A DNA stretch of 64,000 bases from Nodosilinea sp. PGN35 (GTDB lineage Bacteria > Cyanobacteriota > Cyanobacteriia > Phormidesmidales > Phormidesmidaceae): assembly GCF_029109325.1 (NCBI RefSeq), contig NZ_JAQKQJ010000024.1:278692-342691 (forward strand), in the 5' to 3' direction. The translations under genes and the position numbers were made by a program. Of this stretch, positions 1-8,346 are shown piece by piece. How positions within the stretch are numbered: the first letter of the stretch is position 1; every line of letters starts with the position of its first letter. The notes under the pieces were generated by a model. That model made no database searches. It saw nothing but the letters and a program-made list of their open reading frames with translations, and had not been told where the DNA came from.

Positions 1-573
1 CGACGGTACTACCAGGACGCCGCGATCCGAGCCGCCCTGGAGAAGATAGCCCGATGCGAACGGCAGAACGAACCGGCTCGCGTGCTGTTGTCGCTGGCAA
101 CGGGGGCCGGTAAGACGTTTATTGCCGTGAACCTGTTGAAGCGCATTTTAGTTGGTGCCGTAGTACTAGTGCGACAAACCAGGCCCAGGCTGATGTTAAG
201 CGACAAGACCTTACGACTAGTTACCAAACAAGATTGTGTCGTTAAGGAATACCTTGAAGTTGCTTTGCGACAACAAAAAGCACGGGATTTTATTGAAGGC
301 AATGCGACTGGTACAAGCCCATCAATGAAAAACATCTCGCAGAAGACAATTGAGAAAATACCCGTTCTTTTGCCTCCAGTTTTAATACAGGAAAAGATTG
401 CTTTCGCCTTAAAACAAAGGCAGCCATCAATTGACAATTTGCGAAAGACAGTTCTAGGACAAATCGGCACCATCAATGCTTTACCGGCGTCTCTGCTCCG
501 TCAAGCCTTCAACGGTGAGTATGACCGGCATGCCACCAGGAAAGCCATGATAGCTGGCTACGCAAACAACTAA
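1..573 (+). pseudogene. HsdR-HsdS chimeric remnant of a type I restriction system (5' end outside window)
   Basis: The frame is open from base 1, so the gene continues to the left of the window. Residues 1 to about 49 match the start of the HsdR helicase domain: RYYQDAAIRAALEKIA, then a Walker A motif ATGAGKTF and FIAVNLLKRI. From about residue 50 the same frame turns into the second half of an HsdS specificity subunit: LSDKTLRLV, the central-repeat signature ATGTSPSMKNISQKTIEKIPV, and a C-terminal helix ending LPASLLRQAFNGE. The two families are normally separate genes, and nothing of the HsdR motor beyond motif I or of the first HsdS recognition domain remains here. I read it as a deletion or recombination product that joined hsdR to hsdS near base 150, and a non-functional remnant. 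An assembly chimera at a contig edge is the alternative. Confidence 0.75.
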
Positions 574-637
574 CTGGGTTCTTATCCCCCACTCTCCCTA
601 CAATTAAACTAAGCCCATCCCACCTCAGACACCCCCA

Positions 638-1282
638 ATGACCATCCTCAACCTGGTCAAACTCCCCATCACCACCATTGATCTGTCACCAGGTAGCCAC
701 CTGCTGATCAACGATGTCACCTGGGAGCAATACGAAACCCTGCTCACCGACCTGGGCGCAGACCGGCGCGTTCCCCGCATCAACTATGTCAATGGCATCC
801 TCGAAATTATGTCCCCTTTGCCAGCCCACGAGCGCCCCCACCGCATCATTGCCTACATTGTGACCGCCATTCTGGATGCTCAAGATCGCCCCTGGGAAGA
901 CTTCGGTTCCACCACCTTCAAAAAGCCCAAACGAGCCGGACTAGAACCCGACACCTGTTTCTACATCCAGAATGCCGAACGGGTACGCAACCTCATGCGC
1001 ATCAATATGGACACCGACCCTCCCCCTGACCTGGCCATTGAAGCCGATGTCACCTCTAAGACCACCCTGGATGCTTACGCCACTCTGCAAGTTCCCGAAG
1101 TCTGGATTTACGACAGTGGCCGCCTGACCATTTATCTCCTGCAGGGCGACGACTATAACCCCGTTACCACCAGCCAGGTTTTTCCAGATTTACCCATTAC
1201 CACCTGGGTTCCTGAGCTGGTGAAAATGGCATTCGACACGGGTACTAGCACCATGCTTCGCACCCTTCGCCGTCAACTCTAA
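638..1282 (+). CDS. Uma2 family (DUF820) PD-(D/E)XK endonuclease-like protein
   Basis: 214-residue protein of the Uma2/DUF820 family, which is greatly expanded in cyanobacteria and has a restriction-endonuclease-like fold. The family hallmarks are visible: an N-terminal GILEIMSPLPAHERPHRIIA segment, the LEPDTCFYI strand carrying the first acidic residue, and the PDLAIEADVTSKTT strand-turn carrying the next metal-binding acid, followed by PEVWIYD. Length is typical, so the gene looks intact. The substrate is unknown; many members are thought to be selfish or transposon-associated nucleases. It lies between the two damaged type I restriction pieces, 64 bases after the first and 59 before hsdM, which suggests insertion into the old hsd locus. 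Confidence 0.85.
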   Translation: MTILNLVKLPITTIDLSPGSHLLINDVTWEQYETLLTDLGADRRVPRINYVNGILEIMSPLPAHERPHRIIAYIVTAILDAQDRPWEDFGSTTFKKPKRAGLEPDTCFYIQNAERVRNLMRINMDTDPPPDLAIEADVTSKTTLDAYATLQVPEVWIYDSGRLTIYLLQGDDYNPVTTSQVFPDLPITTWVPELVKMAFDTGTSTMLRTLRRQL

Positions 1283-1341
1283 ACGGGCCTAGTGAGCGAG
1301 ACTAAGTTTTGGCTAGAGACCAACATCGTCTAGGGCTACCC

Positions 1342-2909
1342 ATGGCAAAGGCAAACAGCAACAACGGCAATGGCAACGGTCGCCTCTTCACCACCCAGGC
1401 CAGTCTCGACAGCTACATCAAATCCGTCTGCGACATCATGCGCCGGTCAAACTGCGCCGGGGCATGATGTACGTTCCCGAAATGACCTGGATTCTGTTCC
1501 TCCGCATCCTCGACGAAATAGAAGCACGGGAAGAAGAAGAAGCCGAAGTGTTGGGCATCGACTTCAAGCAGTCCCTAGCGTTGCCCTACCGCTGGCGCGA
1601 ATGGGCCGCGCCCTACAGCGAAGACCGGCTCAACCTGGTCGATGGCTTGCCCCAGGGCTGGAAGCGCAAAGAGCTACAGGACGGCTCATTGGGCGATTTC
1701 TTTGCCTTCGTCAACGGCGACTTGCTGCCCTACCTGCGAGGGCTACGAGACCAGCCCAACGCCTCGCTACGCCAGAAGGTCATTAGCCAGGTGTTGTCGG
1801 GGGTAGAGCGCACTCGCATCGACACCGAGAAAAACTTCCTCGACATTCTCGACAAAATCCACGTCATCAACCAGGAGAACATTGACGACACCCACATCTT
1901 CACCCTGTCGCAGGTGTACGAAGGGCTGCTGCTCAAGATGGGCGAGCGGGGCAACGACGGCGGGCAGTTCTTTACGCCCCGTGTCGTCATTCGAGCCATG
2001 GTCGAAGCCATTGACCCGAAGCTGGGCGAGACCGTTTACGACCCAGGCTGCGGCACCGGGGGCTTTTTGGCCCAGGCTTACGACCACATCCGCAAGGGGC
2101 TGGGCGACACCATCACAGGCGACCAGCTCGAAACGCTAAAGCAGCGCACCTTCTACGGTCGCGAGAAGGACAACGCCATCTACCCGATTGCCCTGGCAAA
2201 TCTCGCCTTACACGGTATCGACGCGCCCCATCTCTGGCACGGCAACACCTTGACCTATGGCGAGTCCTACGGGGGGCTGTTCGCGGGCGCGCCGTCTCAG
2301 TATGATGTCGCCCTGATGAATCCGCCCTTTGGCGGCGAGGAGGGCAAAGAGGCCCAAACGAACTTCGCCTACAAGACCGGCTCGACCCAAGTCCTGTTTT
2401 TACAGCACGTGATCGAATCGCTAAAGCCGACCGGACGATGCGGCATCGTACTCGACGAGGGCATTCTGTTTCGTACCAACGAGACCGCCTTCGTACAGAC
2501 CAAGCGCAAGCTGCTCGACGACTGCGACGTGTGGTGCATCGTCAGCCTGCCGCCGGGGGTGTTTACGTCCGCAGGGGCAGGCGTGAAGACCAACCTTGTA
2601 TTCTTCACGAAGGGCAAGCCTACCGAGTCGATTTGGTACTACGACCTCAGCGACAGAAAGGTCGCAAAAAAGAAACCGCTGACGATGAAAGACTTTGACG
2701 AGTTCTTCAAACTGCTGCCGACCCGAGCTGCCAGCGAACGAAGCTGGACTGTGTCTCGCCGCGACATCGAAGCGAAAAACTTCGACCTCAAAGCGGTAAA
2801 CCCCAACAAGGTCGTCAACGAAGACACCAGAACGCCGGAAGAACTGCTCGACATCATCGCAGCCAAGGGCGAGGAAGTCGCGGAGGCACTAGCAGTACTG
2901 AGAAAGTAG
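1342..2909 (+). pseudogene. hsdM: Type I restriction-modification DNA methyltransferase HsdM, one-base frameshift
   Basis: Adenine-N6 methyltransferase subunit of a type I restriction system. The gene starts at ATG 1342 (MAKANSNNGNGNGRLFTTQA) and reads through CDIMRRSNCAGA, where a TGA stops it at 1463. The rest continues in another frame from 1464 (MMYVPEMTWILFLRILDE) to 2909. Adding one base at about 1463 gives CAGALMYVPEMTW, the usual HsdM sequence, and a protein of 522 residues, the family's normal length. Motif I (DPGCGTGGF) and the catalytic motif NPPF are present. The downstream part could still be translated from ATG 1464, but would lack the N-terminal helical domain. Either a true mutation or a sequencing error. 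No hsdS or hsdR follows; only the fused relic lies upstream. Confidence 0.85.
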
Positions 2910-2956
2910 TCGAACCTGTAGGGTGTCATCCATCGTGCCCATGTTCCGGCTGAGAC

Positions 2957-3163
2957 CTATGCGGCCAAAAGCGGAACGCCCAGAGCTTGTAAATTGATGG
3001 TCTCTACATTGCGAGAATAATTGTCTAGCGTAATCGACACTACTTTCCCATCGCTGTCGTAATCAAGAATTAAATCATCCGTGATCGCATCTGTCGCAAC
3101 CACAGGTTTTGTCGTCAGCTCAATAGCGAGGGTATCTGTCTCAGAAAAATACTGAATTTTCAT
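2957..3163 (-). CDS. DUF2283 family small protein
   Basis: 68-residue DUF2283 protein: MKIQYFSETDTLAIEL at the N-terminus, then an acidic DLILDYDSDGKVVSITLDN core and a leucine-rich end. The fold is a small beta-rich unit; the biochemical role is not established. Its ATG overlaps the stop of the upstream gene by four bases (3160-3163), so the two are translationally coupled. Many DUF2283 genes sit next to a DUF4258-like or similar small protein, which has led to the suggestion that they are antitoxin-like partners. Here the putative partner comes first in the operon. Family assignment is confident; function is not. Confidence 0.85.
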   Translation of the reverse strand: MKIQYFSETDTLAIELTTKPVVATDAITDDLILDYDSDGKVVSITLDNYSRNVETINLQALGVPLLAA

Positions 3164-3423
3164 TGTGGTTCTTCGCCTCGCTGTTGGCGTCTGTAAAAGT
3201 TGCGATCAAAGAAAGCGTTATGGACGGTTTCACCATCCTCCAGGGTGATGACCCGGAGAACCCTGTTATCGGCAGCGGGAATATTCGCCCAATAGGAAAT
3301 TCGGTTATTGGGCTGAATTGCCGTCTTGACCGGGTGCTTCAACGCATATTGTATCCACTCCCGCTGAACCTCGGAGTGCTTCTGCGAGGCAAAATTATCG
3401 AAGTAGCTCGTTGTTTTGAGCAT
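3160..3423 (-). CDS. Small conserved protein paired with DUF2283 (possible toxin)
   Basis: 87-residue basic protein starting MLKTTSYFDNFASQKH. The ATG at 3423 is preceded by an AGAGG ribosome-binding sequence; a longer reading frame upstream has no such support. Visible features are WIQYALKHPVKTAIQ, then RISYWANIPAADNRVLRVITLEDGE and a conserved-looking VHNAFFDRNF ending. I know this type as a recurrent neighbour of DUF2283 in cyanobacteria, with a layout similar to DUF4258 or RelE-like proteins, but I cannot assign a fold with certainty. The four-base overlap with the DUF2283 gene shows the pair is made together. A toxin role is an inference from size, charge and arrangement. Confidence 0.75.
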   Translation of the reverse strand: MLKTTSYFDNFASQKHSEVQREWIQYALKHPVKTAIQPNNRISYWANIPAADNRVLRVITLEDGETVHNAFFDRNFYRRQQRGEEPQ

Positions 3424-3628
3424 GACCTCTATAGGTGAATCAGAGCTGGAGTGGTGTGATGCTGGACCTACCCTAAGCCTAATGGCTGAATCGCTCCAGC
3501 ATAAAGGCATCTTTCGCTCTCCACCACCGATCGCAGGGCATGTTTCACCTATGACCGAGCAAACCATGCAAATGTTCTGCCCGCTCAGGCCACCCCAACC
3601 CGCATCTTAAAAAAGGAAAATTCAGGGT

Positions 3629-4108
3629 ATGCCCTACGACAACATCAGCGCCACTATTTCAGAGCAATCCATGGCCGAGATCAAAGGGGCGATCGCCGCC
3701 ATCCACAACAACCTGCCCTTTCTCATCCACCTCACCCCCGACGAACGCCGCAAGCGCTTCAAAATGGGCGACAAAAGCCTCGCCTTCGTTCGCAACAGCG
3801 TCACCGCCACCCAAAACAATCCCAGCATTGTGCCCAGCAGCTTTGACATTGCCGAGTTTAACCGCGACTACCAGCTCACCGTTGCCCTCAGCGAAGTGCT
3901 GGGCCTGCTAGAGCAGCTCACCGAAACCGTTGACGACACCCTGCTCGCCGTCGGCAGCGAGTCGATGAGCGGCAGCCTGCTCGTCTATGACTACGTCAAA
4001 ACCGCCGCCCGCCACTCCCCCGGTCTCAAGAGCGTGGCCGATCAGCTGGGCGAACGCTTCAAAGCCTTGGGCCGTCGCCGCTCCAAAGCCAGCGATATGG
4101 CCGCCTAA
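3629..4108 (+). CDS. Conserved protein of unknown function
   Basis: 159-residue soluble protein, no signal peptide or membrane segment. It has a helical N-terminus (ISEQSMAEIKGAIAAIHNNLPFLIHL), then TPDERRKRFKMGDKSLAFVRNS, a PSIVPSSFDIAEFNRDY turn, and a long helical half ending with a basic ALGRRRSK tail. The segment LTPDERRKRFKMGDKSLAFV resembles a family I recall from Bacteroidetes and cyanobacteria with no assigned function. The gene stands alone between the DUF2283 cassette and a 550-base gap. Codon use matches the neighbouring core genes better than the hsd relics. No function is proposed. Confidence 0.75.
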   Translation: MPYDNISATISEQSMAEIKGAIAAIHNNLPFLIHLTPDERRKRFKMGDKSLAFVRNSVTATQNNPSIVPSSFDIAEFNRDYQLTVALSEVLGLLEQLTETVDDTLLAVGSESMSGSLLVYDYVKTAARHSPGLKSVADQLGERFKALGRRRSKASDMAA

Positions 4109-4658
4109 TGCAACCTTGGGCAACCGGTTGATTCAAAAAACAGGTAAATGGAAAAACCCGTGAGGGGGATGGCTGATTTGAGTTGGCCATTCCCCTTTAT
4201 AGTAAGGGCTTCATTCTGGTTACGGGCGTTTGGCTGGGCACCGACGACAACACTCCTGCGCCGGGCGGCAGCGGCAGACGGTGCAGGAGAGGGCACTGGA
4301 GCGATCGCCGGTCGGGGCTGGCGGAGCTAGAGATAGGGCGCGATCGTCGGTTTGTAGTCTTTCCCTAGATAGATTCTGAAAGGAAAAGATTTTGCTAAGG
4401 TCTGAGAATCTTCGGACGTAGGTAACATGCCGAGCCAAGACGGCCTTGACTCTCTCGACTAACGATGGGGCAGGAGGGGTCGCTTTGTTTTGCTTAGCAA
4501 CCTGCGCCCTAAGACATTCCCTGATTTGCACTCGGCCTAGTGGTTGGATCTGGTTGCCCAGGCCTGTTTCCTAAAGTTGTCGGTTTTTAGCCGACAGCTT
4601 TAGATGGGCCTGGGCAGCCGATCGTCCTTATATCCCTCTATCCCCAGCTCTTCCCTAT
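4109..4658. other. 550-base intergenic region before glgX
   Basis: No credible gene was found on either strand; the short open frames here lack family features and ribosome-binding sites. It contains a 10-base palindrome caaccggttg near 4122, a GCGATCGC site near 4299, and the nested inverted repeat at 4556-4615 just before glgX. The promoter of glgX should lie here, but I cannot point to clear -35 and -10 boxes. Confidence 0.6.
4556..4615. repeat. Nested inverted repeat upstream of glgX
   Basis: Inner arms ctaaagttgtcgg (4571-4583) and ccgacagctttag (4591-4603) pair over 13 bases with a single G-T wobble and a 7-base loop. Outer arms gcccaggcc (4556-4564) and ggcctgggc (4607-4615) pair perfectly outside a small internal loop. 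It lies 43 bases before the glgX start. It could be a terminator for upstream transcription, an RNA regulatory hairpin or a small mobile repeat. No T-run follows on the plus strand, which argues against a simple terminator. Confidence 0.7.
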
Positions 4659-6788
4659 ATGCATGTTGCAGTTTGGCCCGGTGACGTCTATCCCCTGGGT
4701 GCCCATTGGGATCGCAAAGGCACCAACTTCGCGTTATTTTCTGAGCATGCAACCGCCGTTGAGCTGTGCCTATTTGACAAAGACGGCACAGAGACTCGGG
4801 TTCCTCTAACTGAAGTCAGCAATTTTGTCTGGCACGGCTACCTGCCCGGCATCGGCCCTGGCCAGGAGTATGGCTACCGTGTCCACGGCCCCTACGCCCC
4901 CCACGAAGGGCACCGCTTCAACCCCAACAAGCTGCTGATCGACCCCTATGCCAAGGCGATTTCGGGGGAAGTCGGCAGCGGGCCAGAAATTTTTGGCTAC
5001 GACTGGGAAAGCCCCGACGAAGATCTTTCTTTCTCAGACCTCGACAGCGCGGCGCTGATGCCCAAATCTGTCGTCATCGATGAAACCTTTGACTGGGAAG
5101 ACGACACCCTGCTGCGTACCCCCTGGCACGAAACCATCATCTACGAAGTGCACGTCAAAGGGTTTACCAAGCAGCATCCCGACATTCCTGAGGAGCTGCG
5201 GGGCACCTACGCCGGTATGGCCCACCCGGTGGCGATCGAACATTTGCAGCGGCTGGGCATCAGCGCCGTGGAGCTGATGCCGATTCACCACTATCTCTCT
5301 CGCCCCGGCCACCTGGTCGATAAGGGGCTGAAAAACTACTGGGGTTACGATTCGATCAACTTCTTTGCCCCCTTCTCGGGCTACAGCTCTAGCGGCGTGC
5401 TGGGGGAGCAGGTCACGGAGTTTAAGGAGATGGTGAAGGCCCTGCACCAGGCGGGGATTGAGGTCATTCTCGACGTGGTGTACAACCACACGGGTGAGGG
5501 CAACCACATGGGGCCAACTCTCTCGCTGCGCGGCATTGACAACGTCAGCTACTACCGTCTGGTAGAAGACGACCCGCGCTACTACATGGATTTCACCGGC
5601 TGCGGCAACTCGCTGCACATGCGCAGCCCCCAGGTGCTGAAGCTAATTATGGACAGCCTGCGCTTTTGGGTGGGTGAAATGCACGTAGACGGCTTTCGGT
5701 TTGACCTGGCCTCGGCCCTGGCCCGCGAGCTGTACGATGTCGATCGCCTGTCGGCCTTTTTTGACCTGATTCACCAGGATCCGCTGCTGGCGGGGGTAAA
5801 GCTGATCGCTGAACCCTGGGATGTGGGCATGGGCGGCTACCAGGTGGGCAACTTTCCGGTCAACTGGTCGGAGTGGAACGGCATCTACCGCGACACCGTG
5901 CGCGACTTCTGGCGGGGGCAGGATGAGACCCTGGGGGAGTTTGCCTACCGCCTCACCGGCAGCCCCGATCTCTACTTTCAGATGAATGGTCGGCAGCCCA
6001 ACGCCAGCATTAACTTCATCACCGCCCACGACGGCTTTACGCTCAACGATTTAGTCAGCTACAACGACAAGCACAACGAAGCCAACGGCGAAAACAGCCA
6101 GGATGGGGAGAGCAACAACTCATCCTGGAACTGCGGGGTGGAGGGGCCGACCGACGATGTTGAGGTTTTGCAGCTGCGCGAGCAGCAGCGGCGCAACTTT
6201 TTGACTACCCTGATGCTGTCCCAGGGGGTGCCCATGCTGCTGGGGGGCGACGAAATTGGCCGCACCCAGGGGGGCAACAACAATGGCTACTGCCAGGACA
6301 ACGAGGTTTCCTGGTTTGACTGGGATCTGCCCAAGGGTAACGAAGACCTGATCAATTTCTGCCGCGAGCTGATCTTCTTTCGGCGGCAGCACCCGGTGTT
6401 TCGGCGGCGCAAGTGGTTTCAGGGGCAGGCCATCCACGGCTCTGGGGTCACCGACATCAGCTGGCACAACCCCGACGGCGGTGAGATGACCCAGGAACAG
6501 TGGGAAATTGGCTACATCAAGTCGATCGCTGTTTTCCTCAACGGCGACAAGATCCCCAGCCCCGGCAAAAATGGGGAGCGCATCAGCGACAACGACTTTC
6601 TCATGTTCTTTAATGCCCACTACGAACCGATCGAGTTTAAGCTGGCGGAGCTATTTCAGCCCTACCAATGGGCGGTGGTGATCGACACGACGGAGCCCCG
6701 GTTTGTTGCCGAGGAGCGGATCGTGACCGGAGATGAAATTGTTGCGGTGGCGGCGCGATCGCTGATGGTCTTGCAGCGGTTAATTTAG
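4659..6788 (+). CDS. glgX: Glycogen debranching enzyme (isoamylase-type) GlgX
   Basis: 709-residue GH13 enzyme that hydrolyses alpha-1,6 branches of glycogen during its breakdown. The N-terminal CBM48-like domain begins PLGAHWDRKGTNFALFSEHA. The catalytic barrel carries DVVYNHTGEGN, the nucleophile strand DGFRFDLAS (about residue 347), the acid/base strand LIAEPWDVG (about 384) and the AHDGFTLNDLVSYN strand (about 457). The segment GGDEIGRTQGGNNNGYCQDNE is typical of GlgX and isoamylase rather than pullulanase. Full length. The ATG at 4659 lacks a clear Shine-Dalgarno sequence. It is monocistronic, with a convergent topoisomerase gene downstream and a shared terminator. Confidence 0.95.
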   Translation: MHVAVWPGDVYPLGAHWDRKGTNFALFSEHATAVELCLFDKDGTETRVPLTEVSNFVWHGYLPGIGPGQEYGYRVHGPYAPHEGHRFNPNKLLIDPYAKAISGEVGSGPEIFGYDWESPDEDLSFSDLDSAALMPKSVVIDETFDWEDDTLLRTPWHETIIYEVHVKGFTKQHPDIPEELRGTYAGMAHPVAIEHLQRLGISAVELMPIHHYLSRPGHLVDKGLKNYWGYDSINFFAPFSGYSSSGVLGEQVTEFKEMVKALHQAGIEVILDVVYNHTGEGNHMGPTLSLRGIDNVSYYRLVEDDPRYYMDFTGCGNSLHMRSPQVLKLIMDSLRFWVGEMHVDGFRFDLASALARELYDVDRLSAFFDLIHQDPLLAGVKLIAEPWDVGMGGYQVGNFPVNWSEWNGIYRDTVRDFWRGQDETLGEFAYRLTGSPDLYFQMNGRQPNASINFITAHDGFTLNDLVSYNDKHNEANGENSQDGESNNSSWNCGVEGPTDDVEVLQLREQQRRNFLTTLMLSQGVPMLLGGDEIGRTQGGNNNGYCQDNEVSWFDWDLPKGNEDLINFCRELIFFRRQHPVFRRRKWFQGQAIHGSGVTDISWHNPDGGEMTQEQWEIGYIKSIAVFLNGDKIPSPGKNGERISDNDFLMFFNAHYEPIEFKLAELFQPYQWAVVIDTTEPRFVAEERIVTGDEIVAVAARSLMVLQRLI

Positions 6789-6848
6789 CCCAGGAGATTT
6801 CTGGAAAAAAAGATCCCCGCTCTATGCGGCGACCGCAGCCATTGTAGG

Positions 6849-6863
6849 GTGGGCACTGCCCAC
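6849..6863. repeat. 15-base palindrome gtgggcactgcccac
   Basis: A perfect palindrome around a single central C, with the flanking sequence tagg before it. Palindromes of the form GTGGGCAnTGCCCAC are a common interspersed motif in cyanobacterial intergenic DNA (recalled knowledge). It lies 60 bases after the glgX stop, ahead of the stronger hairpin at 6942. Confidence 0.6.
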
Positions 6864-6941
6864 TATTAGGGAGAAAGTTTTCCAGAAGTCGCCCTAGTTA
6901 TGCCAAGCTCTCCGTGGCGAATCCCGATCAAAACCGATACC

Positions 6942-6974
6942 TTGTCGGGGCATTGCACTGTAATGCCCCGACAA
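6942..6974. terminator. Bidirectional terminator-like hairpin between glgX and topIB
   Basis: Perfect 13-base arms ttgtcggggcatt and aatgccccgacaa separated by a 7-base loop. The position between two convergent genes (glgX ends at 6788, topIB ends at 7018) fits a shared terminator. There is no long T-run on either strand, as is common for cyanobacterial terminators. Confidence 0.7.
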
Positions 6975-7017
6975 ATTAGGGAGGTACAGATAGGGTTTGG
7001 TAAACCATGGCTGCCTA

Positions 7018-8106
7018 TCATTTTTCTTGACGGGCGTGGTTTAGCACCGCAATTAGGGCTTTTTCTTCGGGGGTGAACTTTAGTTCGCTGGGGGCTGTTT
7101 GGGCCGCTCGCCACACCTCTAGCAGCCAGCCCGCCTCGTAGGCCTCGGTCACGGCGGGGTGCACGTAGAAGTTGCGGCAGGTGGCCACCCGGTTGCCCAG
7201 GTGCTGCGCCGCCCCTTTAATCGCCTCGCGAATGTTGGCCTGGGTCTGGGTTTTTGAGCTGGCTTCGCCCAGGTCGTTGAGAATTTCAGCGGTGCAGGCG
7301 GTGCCCGCCCAGGTGCGAAAGTCTTTGGAGGTGAAGTCTTCACCTGTGATGGTTTGCAGGTACTCGTTGACGTCGTCAGAGTCGATCGCCCGGTGCTGGC
7401 CGTCTTCATCGATATACTGAAACAGCTGCTGACCCGGCAGGTCTTGGCAGCGTTTGACGGCGCGGGCCAGGCGGCGATCGCTCAGCTCGATCTCGTGCTC
7501 AACGCCGCTCTTGCCGACGAAGTGAAACCGAATGGTATTTTTGTCTACTTCCACATGCTGGTCTTGCAGGGTGGTCAACCCAAAGGACTGATTTTGCTCA
7601 CGGTACTCGTCGTTGCCGACGCGAATGACGGTGGCATCGAGCAGCCGCACCACCGTGGCCAGCAGCTTTTCGCGCGACAGGCTGCGCTGGCGCAGGTGAC
7701 GGTCAGTGACCTCGCGGATGAGCGGGCGGGCGTAGCCAAAGGGAATCAGCCGGTCGAACTTGGTCTGGTTGCGCACCTGCCGCCAGTCGGGATGGTAGCG
7801 GTAGACCTTGCGCCCCTTGGCGTCGCGCCCGGTGGCCAGCAGGTGACCGTTGGGGAAGGGGCAAATCCACACCTGCTCCCAGGCGGGGGGAATCACCAGG
7901 GCTTTAAGCCGCTTGAGCTCGGCGGGGTCGGAGATGCGATCGCCCGATTCATCTAAGTAGGTGAACCCGCGCCCGCACCGCCGTCGCCCAAAGCCGGGGC
8001 GATCGTCGCAGACGTAGCGCAGTCCGGCAGCGCGGGCGGCCTGGGCAGGGGCCTCCACCGTGACTGAAGGGGCGGTGTCGATCAGCTGAAGCGAAACGGT
8101 AGCCAT
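7018..8106 (-). CDS. DNA topoisomerase IB
   Basis: 362-residue type IB topoisomerase of the small poxvirus/bacterial kind, which relaxes DNA supercoils through a 3'-phosphotyrosine intermediate. The N-terminal clamp (YVCDDRPGFGRRRCGRGFTYLD to IPPAWEQVWICPFPNGHLLATG) and the catalytic domain are both present. Likely catalytic residues are Arg162 (ATVIRVGN), Lys199 (VGKSG), Arg264 (KDFRTWAGT) and Tyr314 (RNFYVHP). The ATG at 8106 begins MATVSLQLID. Only some cyanobacteria carry this enzyme in addition to topoisomerase IA and gyrase. It is transcribed alone; a 240-base spacer separates it from hisA upstream. Confidence 0.9.
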   Translation of the reverse strand: MATVSLQLIDTAPSVTVEAPAQAARAAGLRYVCDDRPGFGRRRCGRGFTYLDESGDRISDPAELKRLKALVIPPAWEQVWICPFPNGHLLATGRDAKGRKVYRYHPDWRQVRNQTKFDRLIPFGYARPLIREVTDRHLRQRSLSREKLLATVVRLLDATVIRVGNDEYREQNQSFGLTTLQDQHVEVDKNTIRFHFVGKSGVEHEIELSDRRLARAVKRCQDLPGQQLFQYIDEDGQHRAIDSDDVNEYLQTITGEDFTSKDFRTWAGTACTAEILNDLGEASSKTQTQANIREAIKGAAQHLGNRVATCRNFYVHPAVTEAYEAGWLLEVWRAAQTAPSELKFTPEEKALIAVLNHARQEK

Positions 8107-8346
8107 TCATATTGTGGGCCAGGTAAGCAGACATTGCCCCCCAGGCTCCCCGGGAGCTGAGTGGGCCGCTCTGGCAATGCCGTTAGCTTAGGCGCAGCGG
8201 CAGGCCGGTTGGCTCTAGCCTGGGTTAGGGGTCTGGGGAGAGATTCCTGCCGGGTGTTAGGCCATGACCGCCAAGGGCCGGGCCGGTGGGGATGCAGTAT
8301 CCAGACTGCCCCGCAGCCCCAAGCCGCAGTCTAGAAAAGTGTGGCT

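Noticed and set aside
4220..4531. Minus-strand open frame of 103 codons in the gap before glgX
   Set aside because: No ribosome-binding site, no recognised motif, and Arg/Cys/Pro-rich composition typical of non-coding GC-rich DNA.
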